This document shows, piece by piece, positions 15,973-25,181 of a stretch of 64,000 nucleotides of DNA. The translations under genes and the position numbers were made by a program. How positions within the stretch are numbered: position 1 is the stretch's first letter; each line of letters starts with the position of its first letter. The notes beneath the pieces were generated by a model. It searched no databases and had not been told where the DNA came from. It worked only from the letters and a program-made list of their open reading frames with translations. The stretch comes from UBA6623 sp965248235 (lineage in GTDB: Bacteria; Acidobacteriota; Terriglobia; Bryobacterales; UBA6623). The stretch spans positions 1,674,001-1,738,000 of the forward strand of contig CBDFIU010000005.1 in NCBI GenBank assembly GCA_965248235.1, written 5' to 3'.

Positions 15973-17008
15973 GATGGGTATTTACTTGACTCAGGTGACC
16001 ACAAGATGTAGGATCGGGGAAATGGAAGATTATCCTCGGAATCTGGCCGAGTTCGAGGCGCGTTTCGCCACCGAGCAGGCCTGTCGAGAGTATCTGTGTC
16101 AACTCCGCTGGCCGGAGGGTTTTCGTTGTCCGCGATGCGGGCACGACAAAGCGTGGGCGGTGCGGACAGCGCTGCTGGAGTGCGCCGGCTGCGGGCATCA
16201 AGCTTCTCCAACGGCGGGCACAATATTTCAAGACACCCGCCAACCCCTCCAGAGTTGGTTTCGAGCCATGTGGTGGCTCACGAGCCAGAAGAACGGGGCG
16301 AGCGCGCTGGGCTTGCAGCGGGTGTTGGGCCTGGGCAGCTACAAAACGGCCTGGACTTGGTTGCATAAGCTCCGGCGCGCCATGGTGCGGCCCGGACGCG
16401 ATCGGCTCAGCGGGCGCGTGGAGGTTGACGAGACTTACTTAGGAGGCTTGGAGGAGGGCGTGCGCGGTCGCCAAACCGACGCTAAGGCGCTGATTGTAGT
16501 AGCGGCCGAGGAAGATGGTGCCGGCATCGGGCGGGTTCGGATACGCACCATTCCCAACGCCTCCGGGGACAGCTTGATGGCCTTCGTCGGCGAGTCGATC
16601 GAACCCGGCAGCGTGGTCCATACCGACGGTTGGCTGGGATACGAACCGCTCGAAGGCGACGGCTATCGCCACGAGGTGAGCTACCTGGAGGGGCAACCGG
16701 CGCGCGCCTCGAAACTGCTCCCCCGGGTGCACCGCGTGGTGTCGTTAGTGAAGCGCTGGATACTGGGCACGCATCAAGGAGCGGTCAGTCACGAGCATCT
16801 CGACTCCTACCTCGACGAATTCGCCTTCCGCTTCAACCGCCGCAAGTCCAGAAGTCGAGGCAAGCTCTTTTACCGCCTGGTTCAACAGGCCGTCGCCGTG
16901 CCACCGGCACCCTACAAATCGCTGGTCGGAGGCACCGCGACACGCGCTACGGACGACCACAACATGTAGGGGCTATTTCCCAATACCTGAGTCAAGTAAA
17001 TACCCATC
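15973..17008 (+). mobile_element. IS1595-family element, complete (copy C)
   Basis: A 1036-bp element flanked by the perfect 8-bp direct duplication TACGGCGG (15965-15972 and 17009-17016). It interrupts an SBBP/BNR gene in the coding orientation. This copy defines the element's boundaries most clearly. Confidence 0.98.
16022..16969 (+). CDS. IS1595-family transposase, copy C
   Basis: This encodes the same 315-residue ISXO2-like DDE transposase as copy B, with no differences noticed in the protein. The zinc ribbon and the Asp, Asp and Glu motifs are intact. With complete ends and target duplication, this copy looks fully functional. Confidence 0.96.
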   Translation: MEDYPRNLAEFEARFATEQACREYLCQLRWPEGFRCPRCGHDKAWAVRTALLECAGCGHQASPTAGTIFQDTRQPLQSWFRAMWWLTSQKNGASALGLQRVLGLGSYKTAWTWLHKLRRAMVRPGRDRLSGRVEVDETYLGGLEEGVRGRQTDAKALIVVAAEEDGAGIGRVRIRTIPNASGDSLMAFVGESIEPGSVVHTDGWLGYEPLEGDGYRHEVSYLEGQPARASKLLPRVHRVVSLVKRWILGTHQGAVSHEHLDSYLDEFAFRFNRRKSRSRGKLFYRLVQQAVAVPPAPYKSLVGGTATRATDDHNM

Positions 17009-17999
17009 TACGGCGGATCAGGATCCTGACAGATTCGGTGGCGAGGCGTACGCACTGAAGCTTGCTCCCGACGGCTCGGAGATTATTTACTCCGCCCGGT
17101 TACATCGTAAATGGACCGATACTCACAGCCAACCCTCGGTGTCGGCACTGGCGGTGGACGATTCCGGCGCTTTGTATATTGTGGGTTCGACCGTGAGTCG
17201 GGATTTCCCGGAAGTGAACGGCCTCGGCCTCGACCCGGGCCGTGCAAACGTGTTTCGCAGCGACGACGGCGGCGAGACGTGGATCACTGACAATCGCGAT
17301 TTGGGCGGCAACTCCAGTTTTTTTTTGGGAGCTGCCGCGAAGAGTCTCGTTGGCTCGTTTGTCGTTTTCGCCTCCGACGGGGATCGTGTTTATCGCAAGA
17401 ACGGCCCGAACGTTCCCTGGACCCGATTAGAGGGCATCGCCGGTGGCCCCTTCGGGATCGCCGATCTCGCCGTTTATCCCAATGACCCAAACCGCCTTTA
17501 CGGATTGAGCTCCGACCGTTTGTTTTTTACCCTGGACGGCGGCAGGACTTGGTATCACGACCCTGACTTCAACCGGTCGTGGAAGACCTTAGCGCTCGCG
17601 CCCAGCCGTCCCACCCGAATCTATGTCGGCAGTGTCGACAACGTTTTTCGTAGCGACGACGGCGGCCTGACCTTTACGCCCACCCGCTTCGCCGAGTTCG
17701 TGGAAGAACCGACAGCCCGGAGCCTGACAGTAGACCCAGGTGATCCGGAGACGGTCTACGCCGTTGCCCTTATCACTCAACCCGGAGGGTTCGGCCGCCG
17801 CGTTTTCTTGCGCAATGATGTCTTGAAGAGCGTCGACAGCGGTGAAACGTGGGTCCTAACCCACAGTGATAGTGAGAGTGCCTGGGTGGAATCGCCGCGA
17901 GAGGGCACGGCTCGGGGTCGGCGCGGGCGCGACATCAATGAGCAAAATAACGAGCGAAATCGGGATTTACGAAGGCAGCCGGCCTACCGCTCGACCTGA
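17009..17999 (+). pseudogene. SBBP/BNR-repeat secreted protein, 3' part
   Basis: This continues the gene broken at 15972 with one SBBP blade (LAVDDSGALYIVGSTVSRDFP) and then BNR/Asp-box repeats of sortilin or sialidase-like propellers: RSDDGGETW, TLDGGRTW, RSDDGGLTF and SVDSGETW. The last 40 residues are charged and unlike the rest. Proteins of this type are often much longer, so the 3' end may also have been lost before it ran into the guaB terminus, which it overlaps by 16 bases. Confidence 0.8.
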
Positions 18000-19444
18000 T
18001 AGTTCGGCGCTTCCCGCGTAATCAACACGTCGTGGACATGCGCTTCCCGCAGCCCCGCCGAGGAGATCCGCACGAAACGCGTCTTTTCCTTGAGTTCCTC
18101 GATCGTGGCGCTCCCGCAATAACCCATGCCGGCTTGGATGCCGCCTTTAAGCTGGTGAATCAAGTCACCGAGCATCCCCTTATAAGGAACGCGCCCCTCG
18201 ACGCCTTCCGGCACGAGCTTGCCGCTCGAAGACTCTTGGGAATACCGGTCCCGGCTCCCTTCCGCCAGCGCACCCAGCGATCCCATGCCGCGATACGACT
18301 TGTAGGTGCGGCCTTGATAGAGCACCGTCTCGCCGGGGCTTTCCTCGGTGCCGGCAAGCAGGCTGCCGATCATCACCGAGTCCGCGCCGGCCGCCAGAGC
18401 CTTTGTGACGTCGCCGGAATATTTCACCCCGCCGTCGGAAATGATGGGAATGCCCGAACCGCGCGCCGCCCCGGCGCACTCGGCCACGGCCGTAATTTGC
18501 GGTACGCCCGCGCCGGAAATGATGCGCGTCGTGCAGATCGAGCCCGGCCCGATGCCGACCTTGACCCCGTCGACCCCCAGCGCGATCAAATCCTTGACCG
18601 CCTCGCCCACGGCGACGTTGCCGGCGATCAAGTTCACCTCGGGAAGAGCCTTGCGCAGGGCCTTGACGGCGTCGTGGACGCGCCGCGTGTGAGCATGCGC
18701 CGTATCGACGGTCACGACGTCCACATTCTTGGCGAAAAGCTCTTGCGCCCGCTCCAAAAAGTCACCTGTCGCACCCACCGCCGCTCCCACCAGCAACCGC
18801 CCCTGATCGTCCTTGGCGGCGTTGGGATAGTCGAGCTTCTTCTGAATGTCCTTGACCGTGATCAAGCCTTTCAGAAGGTAGTCTTCATCGACGACCAAGA
18901 GCTTCTCGATGCGGTGCTCTTGGAGGATCTTTTCGGCCTCCTCGAGAGTCGTGCCGACCGGCACGGTGACGAGGTTCTCCTTGGTCATCACCTCGGAAAT
19001 CGGAAGTTCATGGCGCGTCTCGAAACGTAGGTCGCGGTTCGTCAGAATCCCTATCAACTTGCCGCCCTCGGTGATCGGAACCCCTGAGATGCGGTAGCGT
19101 TCCATCAGCTCCAAGGCTTCGTGAATCTTAGCGTCCGGCGCCATCGTGATGGGGTCGACGATCATGCCGCTCTCACTGCGTTTCACGCGATCGACTTCTT
19201 CGGCCTGCCGGGCAACCGGCATGTTGCGGTGAATGAACCCCAGTCCCCCTTGACGCGCCAGCCCAATCGCCAGACGCGATTCGGTCACCGTGTCCATCGC
19301 GGCGCTGACGATAGGAATATTAAGGCCGATGCGGCGCGTCAAATAGGTACGCGTATCCGCGTCGACCGGCAGGATTGAACTATAGGCGGGAAGCAGAAGA
19401 ACGTCGTCGAAGGTGAGCGCTTCGGGGACGGGAGAGTTGAGCAT
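17984..19444 (-). CDS. guaB: Inosine-5'-monophosphate dehydrogenase
   Basis: A 486-residue enzyme converting IMP to XMP with NAD+, the committed step of GMP synthesis. The order is the N-terminal barrel start (ALTFDDVLLLPAYS), two CBS domains (about 95-210), then the catalytic loop GPGSICTTR with Cys at about residue 304, and the flap Y-RGMGS. The length and C-terminus match the bacterial norm. No guaA is adjacent, so it appears to be a single-gene unit. It converges on the SBBP/BNR remnant. Confidence 0.97.
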   Translation of the reverse strand: MLNSPVPEALTFDDVLLLPAYSSILPVDADTRTYLTRRIGLNIPIVSAAMDTVTESRLAIGLARQGGLGFIHRNMPVARQAEEVDRVKRSESGMIVDPITMAPDAKIHEALELMERYRISGVPITEGGKLIGILTNRDLRFETRHELPISEVMTKENLVTVPVGTTLEEAEKILQEHRIEKLLVVDEDYLLKGLITVKDIQKKLDYPNAAKDDQGRLLVGAAVGATGDFLERAQELFAKNVDVVTVDTAHAHTRRVHDAVKALRKALPEVNLIAGNVAVGEAVKDLIALGVDGVKVGIGPGSICTTRIISGAGVPQITAVAECAGAARGSGIPIISDGGVKYSGDVTKALAAGADSVMIGSLLAGTEESPGETVLYQGRTYKSYRGMGSLGALAEGSRDRYSQESSSGKLVPEGVEGRVPYKGMLGDLIHQLKGGIQAGMGYCGSATIEELKEKTRFVRISSAGLREAHVHDVLITREAPNYQVER

Positions 19445-19580
19445 ACATCATGATAGGGGAGCGCCAAAGCACCGTGCAAGCCGGCGGCCGCGCGACAGGG
19501 AAACGCATAGCGCCGGGTTCAACCGAACGCGCGGCTTTTTCGGACCGGGCTTACAGGACAGCGAACACTCCGGGCGGCCC

Positions 19581-19654
19581 TAACCCGCATTTCTCATCGC
19601 CTGACGGGCCTCTCATGCACTTTGCCTCGCCACGCGATGAGAAAAGCGGGCTAA
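19581..19654. repeat. REP-like palindrome (family 2)
   Basis: TAACCCGCATTTCTCATCGC on the left and GCGATGAGAAAAGCGGGCTA on the right form a near-perfect inverted pair around about 30 bp containing CTGACGGGCC. Related copies are at 28384-28505, 57721-57790 and, one arm only, 49847-49880. It occupies the gap between guaB and the PhoD-like gene. Confidence 0.8.
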
Positions 19655-19671
19655 CCAAGGAATGACCGCCC

Positions 19672-21207
19672 TCACGTGCTTTCGCCCGCCCCCGGCGGCG
19701 GCTTCGGCACTGTCGGATGGATCACCTTCGTATAGGGCTCATTCTCGAACTCGGCCCACCATTCCGCCCATACCCGATCCTTGTCGTCCATCATCAGACT
19801 CAGCCAATTGCGCGTGCCGATGAACTTTCGATCCGTCGCGGGGAATGGGATCATGCGGGCCGTCATGTCGCGGTCGACTTCTTCCACTCTATCCGCCATC
19901 AGCGCGTAAAAGTAGAGCACCGGCTTGGGCGGTCCGGGATGGACGATGCCGGAGGAGATCAGTTGATTGATCGTGGCCGCGTGGCCGCTCCCCGTTTCGC
20001 GGTCCGACTGCAAGACGCCCAATGCGCCCACGTGCACGTCTCCCGACAAGATCGTCACGCGGCACTGCTTTGTTCTTGAGAACTCGAGCAGCTTGTGCAG
20101 CAGCCGCAAACGCTCGGCGCGATGCGGCCGGGCGCGCCAGTGATCGAGCAAGTCGTCTTCGAGCTCTTGCTGCCCCGGTATCCATTGAAAAGCCGATTCA
20201 ATCGCGCCGAGATCCAAATAGACAACCGGCACGCTCGAAAGGACGAAAAGGTGACGGCAAGAATCTTTGATGTTGTCGAGCGCTCCGAGCAGGCTCGTCC
20301 AACTGTCCGCGCTCATGACCTGCTGCTCGGTCCGTTCCGAACGCAAGTCCAGCACGGCCAGGGCCATCTTGCCAAGTTCATGCACGGTGTTGAAACCGCC
20401 GCCGGCCAAAGTGCCGTCCACCTGACCCTCGACGCCGCTTTGGAGCTGAAAGACCCGAAAATGTTCGGTCGCGATCCGAAAGATTTCTTGGTAGACCTCG
20501 GAGTTATGGCGCGCGGGGGGATGCGAGCCCCATCCGTCAAAAATGTCGTGGTCGTCCCACATCATCACCGACGGGATGGAAGCAAATACTTCCCGCGGCC
20601 CCGTCTGGTTCCAGCGGTCGCAATAGAGATTGAAGTAGAAACGCTCGACCTGTTGCTCCATCCGCCGAGTGAACTTCGCCTTCCAGCGGTCCACGCCGGG
20701 CTTTTCGTTCCATTGCTTGAGGGAACCAACCGTTTCCCAAATCGAATCGGCATAGAGCTGATCCCCGCCCAGAAGCAGTAGGTGGAACGCCGAGGCGGTG
20801 TGCTTGGCTCCGAGGTCTCGCCAGCGCTCGTTCTTATCGTCAACTTGCTTCATGTACCGCGGGTCGGCAAAGCCGTTGCACGAGGCGTAGGCAAAGCGCA
20901 TCGCCGTGTCAAGCCCGGGAACGGTGAACTCGTGGTCCTCGCCCTCTTCGGTCACCCGATACGAGACTGTGCGGTCGTCATCGCCCATCGCAACTGCCCA
21001 GTCGGCACAGTGCACGGTCCGTCGGTCTTGCGTCTTCAGGACGCTCGGAGCGATCTCGGTGGCGGTCCCGCCGTCCCGCGACCACGAAAGCGTATTCGTC
21101 GCGGAGTCCCCCGCGCCCCCTTCCTCGTCCACCCATAGCGCGCAGACCTTCCAGTTGTTGCCCTCACGGCCTCGAAATCCGAGAATCGGGCCCATTACGA
21201 TTGCCAT
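19672..21207 (-). CDS. PhoD-like phosphatase/phosphodiesterase
   Basis: A 511-residue metallophosphatase-like protein. Metal-site motifs are ASCNGF, LLLGGDQLYAD, MMWDDHDIFDGWGSH and ILSGDVHVGALG, in the order expected for the PhoD (alkaline phosphatase D) superfamily. No signal peptide is visible at the N-terminus, so it may act in the cytoplasm, unlike classical Tat-exported PhoD. It is an isolated gene between a REP element and a gene-free stretch of about 240 bp. Confidence 0.85.
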   Translation of the reverse strand: MAIVMGPILGFRGREGNNWKVCALWVDEEGGAGDSATNTLSWSRDGGTATEIAPSVLKTQDRRTVHCADWAVAMGDDDRTVSYRVTEEGEDHEFTVPGLDTAMRFAYASCNGFADPRYMKQVDDKNERWRDLGAKHTASAFHLLLLGGDQLYADSIWETVGSLKQWNEKPGVDRWKAKFTRRMEQQVERFYFNLYCDRWNQTGPREVFASIPSVMMWDDHDIFDGWGSHPPARHNSEVYQEIFRIATEHFRVFQLQSGVEGQVDGTLAGGGFNTVHELGKMALAVLDLRSERTEQQVMSADSWTSLLGALDNIKDSCRHLFVLSSVPVVYLDLGAIESAFQWIPGQQELEDDLLDHWRARPHRAERLRLLHKLLEFSRTKQCRVTILSGDVHVGALGVLQSDRETGSGHAATINQLISSGIVHPGPPKPVLYFYALMADRVEEVDRDMTARMIPFPATDRKFIGTRNWLSLMMDDKDRVWAEWWAEFENEPYTKVIHPTVPKPPPGAGEST

Positions 21208-21447
21208 CTCTACTCCTTATTGCCCTGGGATCCGGCGCGCGGCCTGATGCCGGTTCGTGCGGGTCGTCAAACGGTCGGCCGGCCGGTCCTCGACAACCGT
21301 CGCGTTTTACCGCGGGCTTCTAATAGTTAAACGCGTGGTTTCGCTCGAAAGCGGGCCGGGCGCCCGGCAGATATAGAATACTCCACCGAGCGCTCCGAGG
21401 GCCTCGATGGGAACCTAAGCGATAGAAATAAAAGAGATTATATTTCC

Positions 21448-21618
21448 TCAAGTAACGTGACAGCGAAATCCGCCCGCGGCCGGCCCAAAGGTCCTAGACA
21501 AGAAGTACCGCTTGACCACCACGACGGCCCCGAAACCCGCCTTGCCGGTAGGCGCAATCACCGAATACCCTAAGGCCTCCAGCCTACTACGAACATCCCA
21601 CTTTCGGTGTAATATCAT
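21448..21618 (-). CDS. Small protein of unknown function
   Basis: A 56-residue frame starting at ATG 21618 behind a GGGAGGG stretch 8 bp upstream. Its core is KWDVRSRLEALGYSVIAPTG followed by a basic, aromatic tail. It is transcribed divergently from the McrB-like pseudogene. The pattern looks like a structured small protein, but no family is recognised and it could be spurious. Confidence 0.35.
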   Translation of the reverse strand: MILHRKWDVRSRLEALGYSVIAPTGKAGFGAVVVVKRYFLSRTFGPAAGGFRCHVT

Positions 21619-21678
21619 CCACAGTTCACCCTCCCCCTTTTCGAACGAACAGCCTACGCGGAGGAGAGAAACAGCTTT

Positions 21679-23340
21679 ATGCCCGACCCAATGGTTCACC
21701 TTGCTAAAGCGATTGGGCAAGGCAGTCCCGGCGCATCCAAAACCTTTGCGAAGCTGATCGAGCCGCTGTTCGACAAGCGCTATGCCAAGCGACATCTGGC
21801 AAAACCCGGCCCTCGGTCCAAGAGCCGCATCATCCGCAACGGCTTGACCTCGCCGGGCAAGAAAACCGGCATGGACGTCCCTTTTGCCGGATTGATCCAC
21901 CCCGATAACGCCGCCACCGGCGCCTTTAGCGGCATCAGCGTCGTCTGGATGCCGGCGGGCGAGGCCGGGACGTTGATGGCCTGCGTCGTGGGCGGCGACG
22001 GCCTCGGCTGCGACCGGCAACTCTTCGAGCGGCCCGGCCCGCATCGCCGCGCCGCCGCGCTCGCCGAAAGGTCGACTCTACTCGGCACGTCCTCCTGGAG
22101 TCGCCTGAGCGGCGGCGAGTTGAACGAGGAAATCCCGTCGAGCGTGCGAGCTGGTTTCCCGGGTTTCGAGGAAATCTTCGAGCGACACGGCCGCCAGATC
22201 TATTGCATGGCGAAGGTTCCGAAGAACGCCGCCGCGGCCAAGAAGGTCGTACAGGGTTTTCTCGACCTGTACGCCTACGAGCGAGGTTGGGAGATCCAAA
22301 AAGCCGCCGTCAAGGAGTTCAACCAATTCCAAGCCGAGCTGCACGCCGGACTATTCCCCGCGACAGATGCCGAGCAAGTCAATGATTTACTTCGTCAGCG
22401 GCGTTTCGTAATTCTTCAGGGACCCCCCGGCACCGGCAAGAGCCACCTCGCCGGCCAAGTCATACGGGAATTCTTCGGCGGCAACGGCAGTGTCGTTCAG
22501 TTTCACCCCGGCGTTACCTACGAGAACTTCATCGTCGGCGTCGAACCCGACGTCCAACAACACACATCCGGCTATCACGTCAGGCCCGGCTCGCTACCCC
22601 GCGCCATGCGCATGGCGCAAAACCGTCCCTGCCTTCTCGTACTCGAAGACATCCACCGGACCGACCTGGCGAAGGTCTTGGGTGAAGCGATCTACTTATT
22701 CGAAGCCGACGAGATGGGCGGCAAGGCGACGCGGCAGATCGAATTGAATTACCAGGTCAACGAAACCCGCACGTTGATCTATCCCGGCAACCTCTACGTG
22801 CTGGCGACCTTGAACAGCGCCGACTGACAAGCCCCGCCCATCGACTTGGCGATCCGGCGGCGTTTTGCATTCCTATCCACGGGTCCGAATCGCTCGGTCA
22901 TCGAGCAATGGAACTTGCTGGCGGCCCTTCAGGTCTTCGACCGCCTCGTCGACTTGTTCGTCGAACACGCATCCGACGACGCCCTGGCCCTGCTGCCCGC
23001 GCAGTCCTACTACAAAGCGGCCGATGAAGACAAATTGAAACAACGGTTTCGGCATGAACTGATCCCGCCGCTCGACGAATATATCAAGCAAGGCTACTTG
23101 GGTTCGGCCACGCCGGAACTGGTCGCCCTACGCAACGATCTGCAATGGGAGTCGCACGCCGCCGGCAAACCGAGCCGGAAGGCGCCGTCGCGCGACAATC
23201 AAAGCGCCCCAGGCGAAACGGATCACCTACGTCAGCCGGCAGACCCAGCCGCTATCCGCGTCGCAATACCAAAATACACCGTCGAAGAGGCTGAGGCCAT
23301 GGGGCTCGGGGTTCTCGCCGCCGAGCTCGATTTTCGCTAG
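21679..23340 (+). pseudogene. McrB-like AAA+ ATPase, interrupted by in-frame TGA
   Basis: One frame holds an N-terminal substrate-recognition-like domain (about residues 60-130) and an AAA+ module of the McrB clade: GPPGTGKSHLA (Walker A, near 249), LLVLEDIHRTDLAKVLGEA (Walker B region), then LATLNSAD-stop-QAPPIDLAIRRRFAF. The stop TGA (22825-22827) falls where relatives have Arg in NTADRS, so a CGA-to-TGA change is the simplest explanation. The frame continues intact for another 170 codons. McrB proteins pair with an McrC nuclease to restrict modified DNA; no mcrC is present here. The last 110 bases overlap the convergent propeller gene, so the original 3' end is uncertain. Confidence 0.8.
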
Positions 23341-24000
23341 CGGGTCGCCGTTTGAAGGATCCATCTTGTAGATGGCTCGGTGATTGCTTTCCACGCACCA
23401 GATCACGCCGTCATCCCAGGCAATGCCGTGCGGGCGCTCGCCGGGCGCGGGGATGCTGTGGAGCACCTTCCCGGTCTCGGGCTGGACGCGATAAAGCGTC
23501 ATCGAGGGCGGCGTCGCGATCCAATAGTGGTCGCCCACCCATTCCAGCCCGTGAGCGCCTGACGGCCGCTTGGGTTGGCCCCATTTCGGGAACCCGACTC
23601 CCGGCGTATCGAACGATTGCAAGGTTTTTCCCGTCTCGACATCAACCTTTAACGTCTTGAGGCCGTAGGTCGAAGCGATCCACAACGCTCCGCCTCCCAG
23701 CGTGATACCGCTGCCGTGAAGCGATTCGGTCACGATTTCCCGTTGCACCGAACCATCCTTATAGCTCACCAAGTGCGCTTTGTTGGGATTCTCCTGATCC
23801 AAGATCCAAAGCCCTTCCGGCGTTGCTTGCAGCCCGTTCGGCATCTTGCCCGGCGCGCGAAAAACCTTCTCGACGCGCTTTCGAATCACGGGAACGTCGG
23901 CGGGACCCTTGCGGGCGGCGGCCTCAAGCGAAGAAACAACCGCCGCGGATCCAAGCGATTGCAGAAACCACCTGCGGGATCGGTCAACTCGATTCTTCAT
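23227..24000 (-). CDS. Tat-exported beta-propeller protein
   Basis: A 257-residue protein from ATG 24000, five bases after a strong GGAGG. The N-terminus has a twin-arginine signal (RSRRWFLQSLGSAAVV). The mature part has repeats such as GLWILDQENPNKAHLV, ALWIASTYGLKTLKVD and VIWCVESNHRAIYKMD, resembling Vgb/SMP-30-like or NHL-type six-bladed propellers. A lactonase role cannot be confirmed. It lies 38 bp downstream of the GT4 gene and may be the last gene of the glycosyltransferase operon. Confidence 0.75.
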   Translation of the reverse strand: MKNRVDRSRRWFLQSLGSAAVVSSLEAAARKGPADVPVIRKRVEKVFRAPGKMPNGLQATPEGLWILDQENPNKAHLVSYKDGSVQREIVTESLHGSGITLGGGALWIASTYGLKTLKVDVETGKTLQSFDTPGVGFPKWGQPKRPSGAHGLEWVGDHYWIATPPSMTLYRVQPETGKVLHSIPAPGERPHGIAWDDGVIWCVESNHRAIYKMDPSNGDPLAKIELGGENPEPHGLSLFDGVFWYCDADSGWVCRLT

Positions 24001-24038
24001 GGTTACCTCCGGGGAAACGCGGCTCCACTGTAGCGCGA

Positions 24039-25181
24039 TCAACGCCCGGCCGCAAGCCCCGGCGGCTCGGCATGACCCGCCGTCCGCCGGAGTAACTCTT
24101 CGTAGCCGTCCACCACCCGCTCCCAGTCATATCGTTCCCGCGCGACGTCCAGGGCTTGCCGACCCATCTCTTCCCTCTCGTTCGCCGGCAATTCGTCGAA
24201 CTGCTCGATCAGCCTAGCCAAAGCGTCGGGGTCTTTGGGGAACAGCCGGCCGACATCGCCGGCGACCTCCACATTCTCCGGCTCTTCCAAAAACAACACC
24301 GGCGCCCCGCGCCCCATCGCCTCGATCAATGCCGGATGCGTCCCGCCAACCTCGGTGGCATGGATATAGGCCGCGCAATGCGACTGCAGCTCGTCGTAGC
24401 CGCGGCCGTAAACCGCCCCCGTGAAAACGATTCGCGAATCGTCGATACTCTTGACTTCGCGAATATACTCGGCGGCGTACGGTGCATCGCCAACCATCGC
24501 CAGCTTCATCTCGACCTTCGTTTTCGCAAAGGCCTCAACCACCAGCAAAGGATTGTTCTCCGGTTCCATGCGGCTCACGTAGAGAAAGTATTCGCCGGGC
24601 TCTAATCCGAAACGATCGAGCGCCTCGCGGCTCCCGACCTTCCCGGTCTCGGCGCCGTAGGCAATGAACCGGCTCTCTTTCGAATAACGCTCGGCGTAGT
24701 AACGTTGAATCACTGCGGCGTCGGTTACCAGCTCGTTCGGGAACCAGGTTGAAAGCCGTTCGGAAAGCCGATACCAGGCCCGCGCGGCGGCGTTCCACTT
24801 CTTGCGTTTTCGCTCGAGCCCGTCAACGTTAAGCACGGTGGGCAAACCGAACAGCCGCGGCGGCAATGTGAAGATCGCATTCGCCCCGTTGCAATAGAGC
24901 AACACGTCATGGCCCCTGCCCCGCATGCGTTCAACGATCACATGGAGCGTCGAGAGGAAAGTATGCGCGATCGTATCGAGATACTTGTGGGAAATGGTGG
25001 GAAGAATTTCCAGCCGGACACCCTTGTAGACCCGCTCCGGCGTCCGGATATTGTTGGCGCGGCAGTAGACCGTTACCTGGTGGCCGCGCCCGGCCAGCCT
25101 CACTGAAAGCTGCTCGGCGAAGGTTTCGAAGCCGCCGTAGTTGGCGGGGATGCCGCGTGTGCCCAGCAGGGCGACCCTCAT
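24039..25181 (-). CDS. GT4-family glycosyltransferase (DUF1972-type)
   Basis: A 380-residue retaining glycosyltransferase of the GT-B fold. It starts MRVALLGTRGIPANYGGFETFAE, the hallmark of the DUF1972 rhamnosyltransferase-like group. The donor-binding C-terminal half has YVSRMEPENNPLLVVEA and the EALGRGAP-like stretch HPALIEAMGRGAPVL. It probably adds a sugar to a lipid-linked cell-envelope glycan in the cytoplasm. Its ATG overlaps the preceding GT2 stop in an ATGA, showing translational coupling. Confidence 0.9.
   Translation of the reverse strand: MRVALLGTRGIPANYGGFETFAEQLSVRLAGRGHQVTVYCRANNIRTPERVYKGVRLEILPTISHKYLDTIAHTFLSTLHVIVERMRGRGHDVLLYCNGANAIFTLPPRLFGLPTVLNVDGLERKRKKWNAAARAWYRLSERLSTWFPNELVTDAAVIQRYYAERYSKESRFIAYGAETGKVGSREALDRFGLEPGEYFLYVSRMEPENNPLLVVEAFAKTKVEMKLAMVGDAPYAAEYIREVKSIDDSRIVFTGAVYGRGYDELQSHCAAYIHATEVGGTHPALIEAMGRGAPVLFLEEPENVEVAGDVGRLFPKDPDALARLIEQFDELPANEREEMGRQALDVARERYDWERVVDGYEELLRRTAGHAEPPGLAAGR

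Noticed and set aside
7104..23340. UGA recoding as arginine to explain the two in-frame TGA codons
   Set aside because: TGA is used as the ordinary stop by many intact genes here (IS110 transposase, gpmI, the large kinase), and other pseudogenes have TAA, TAG or frameshifts.
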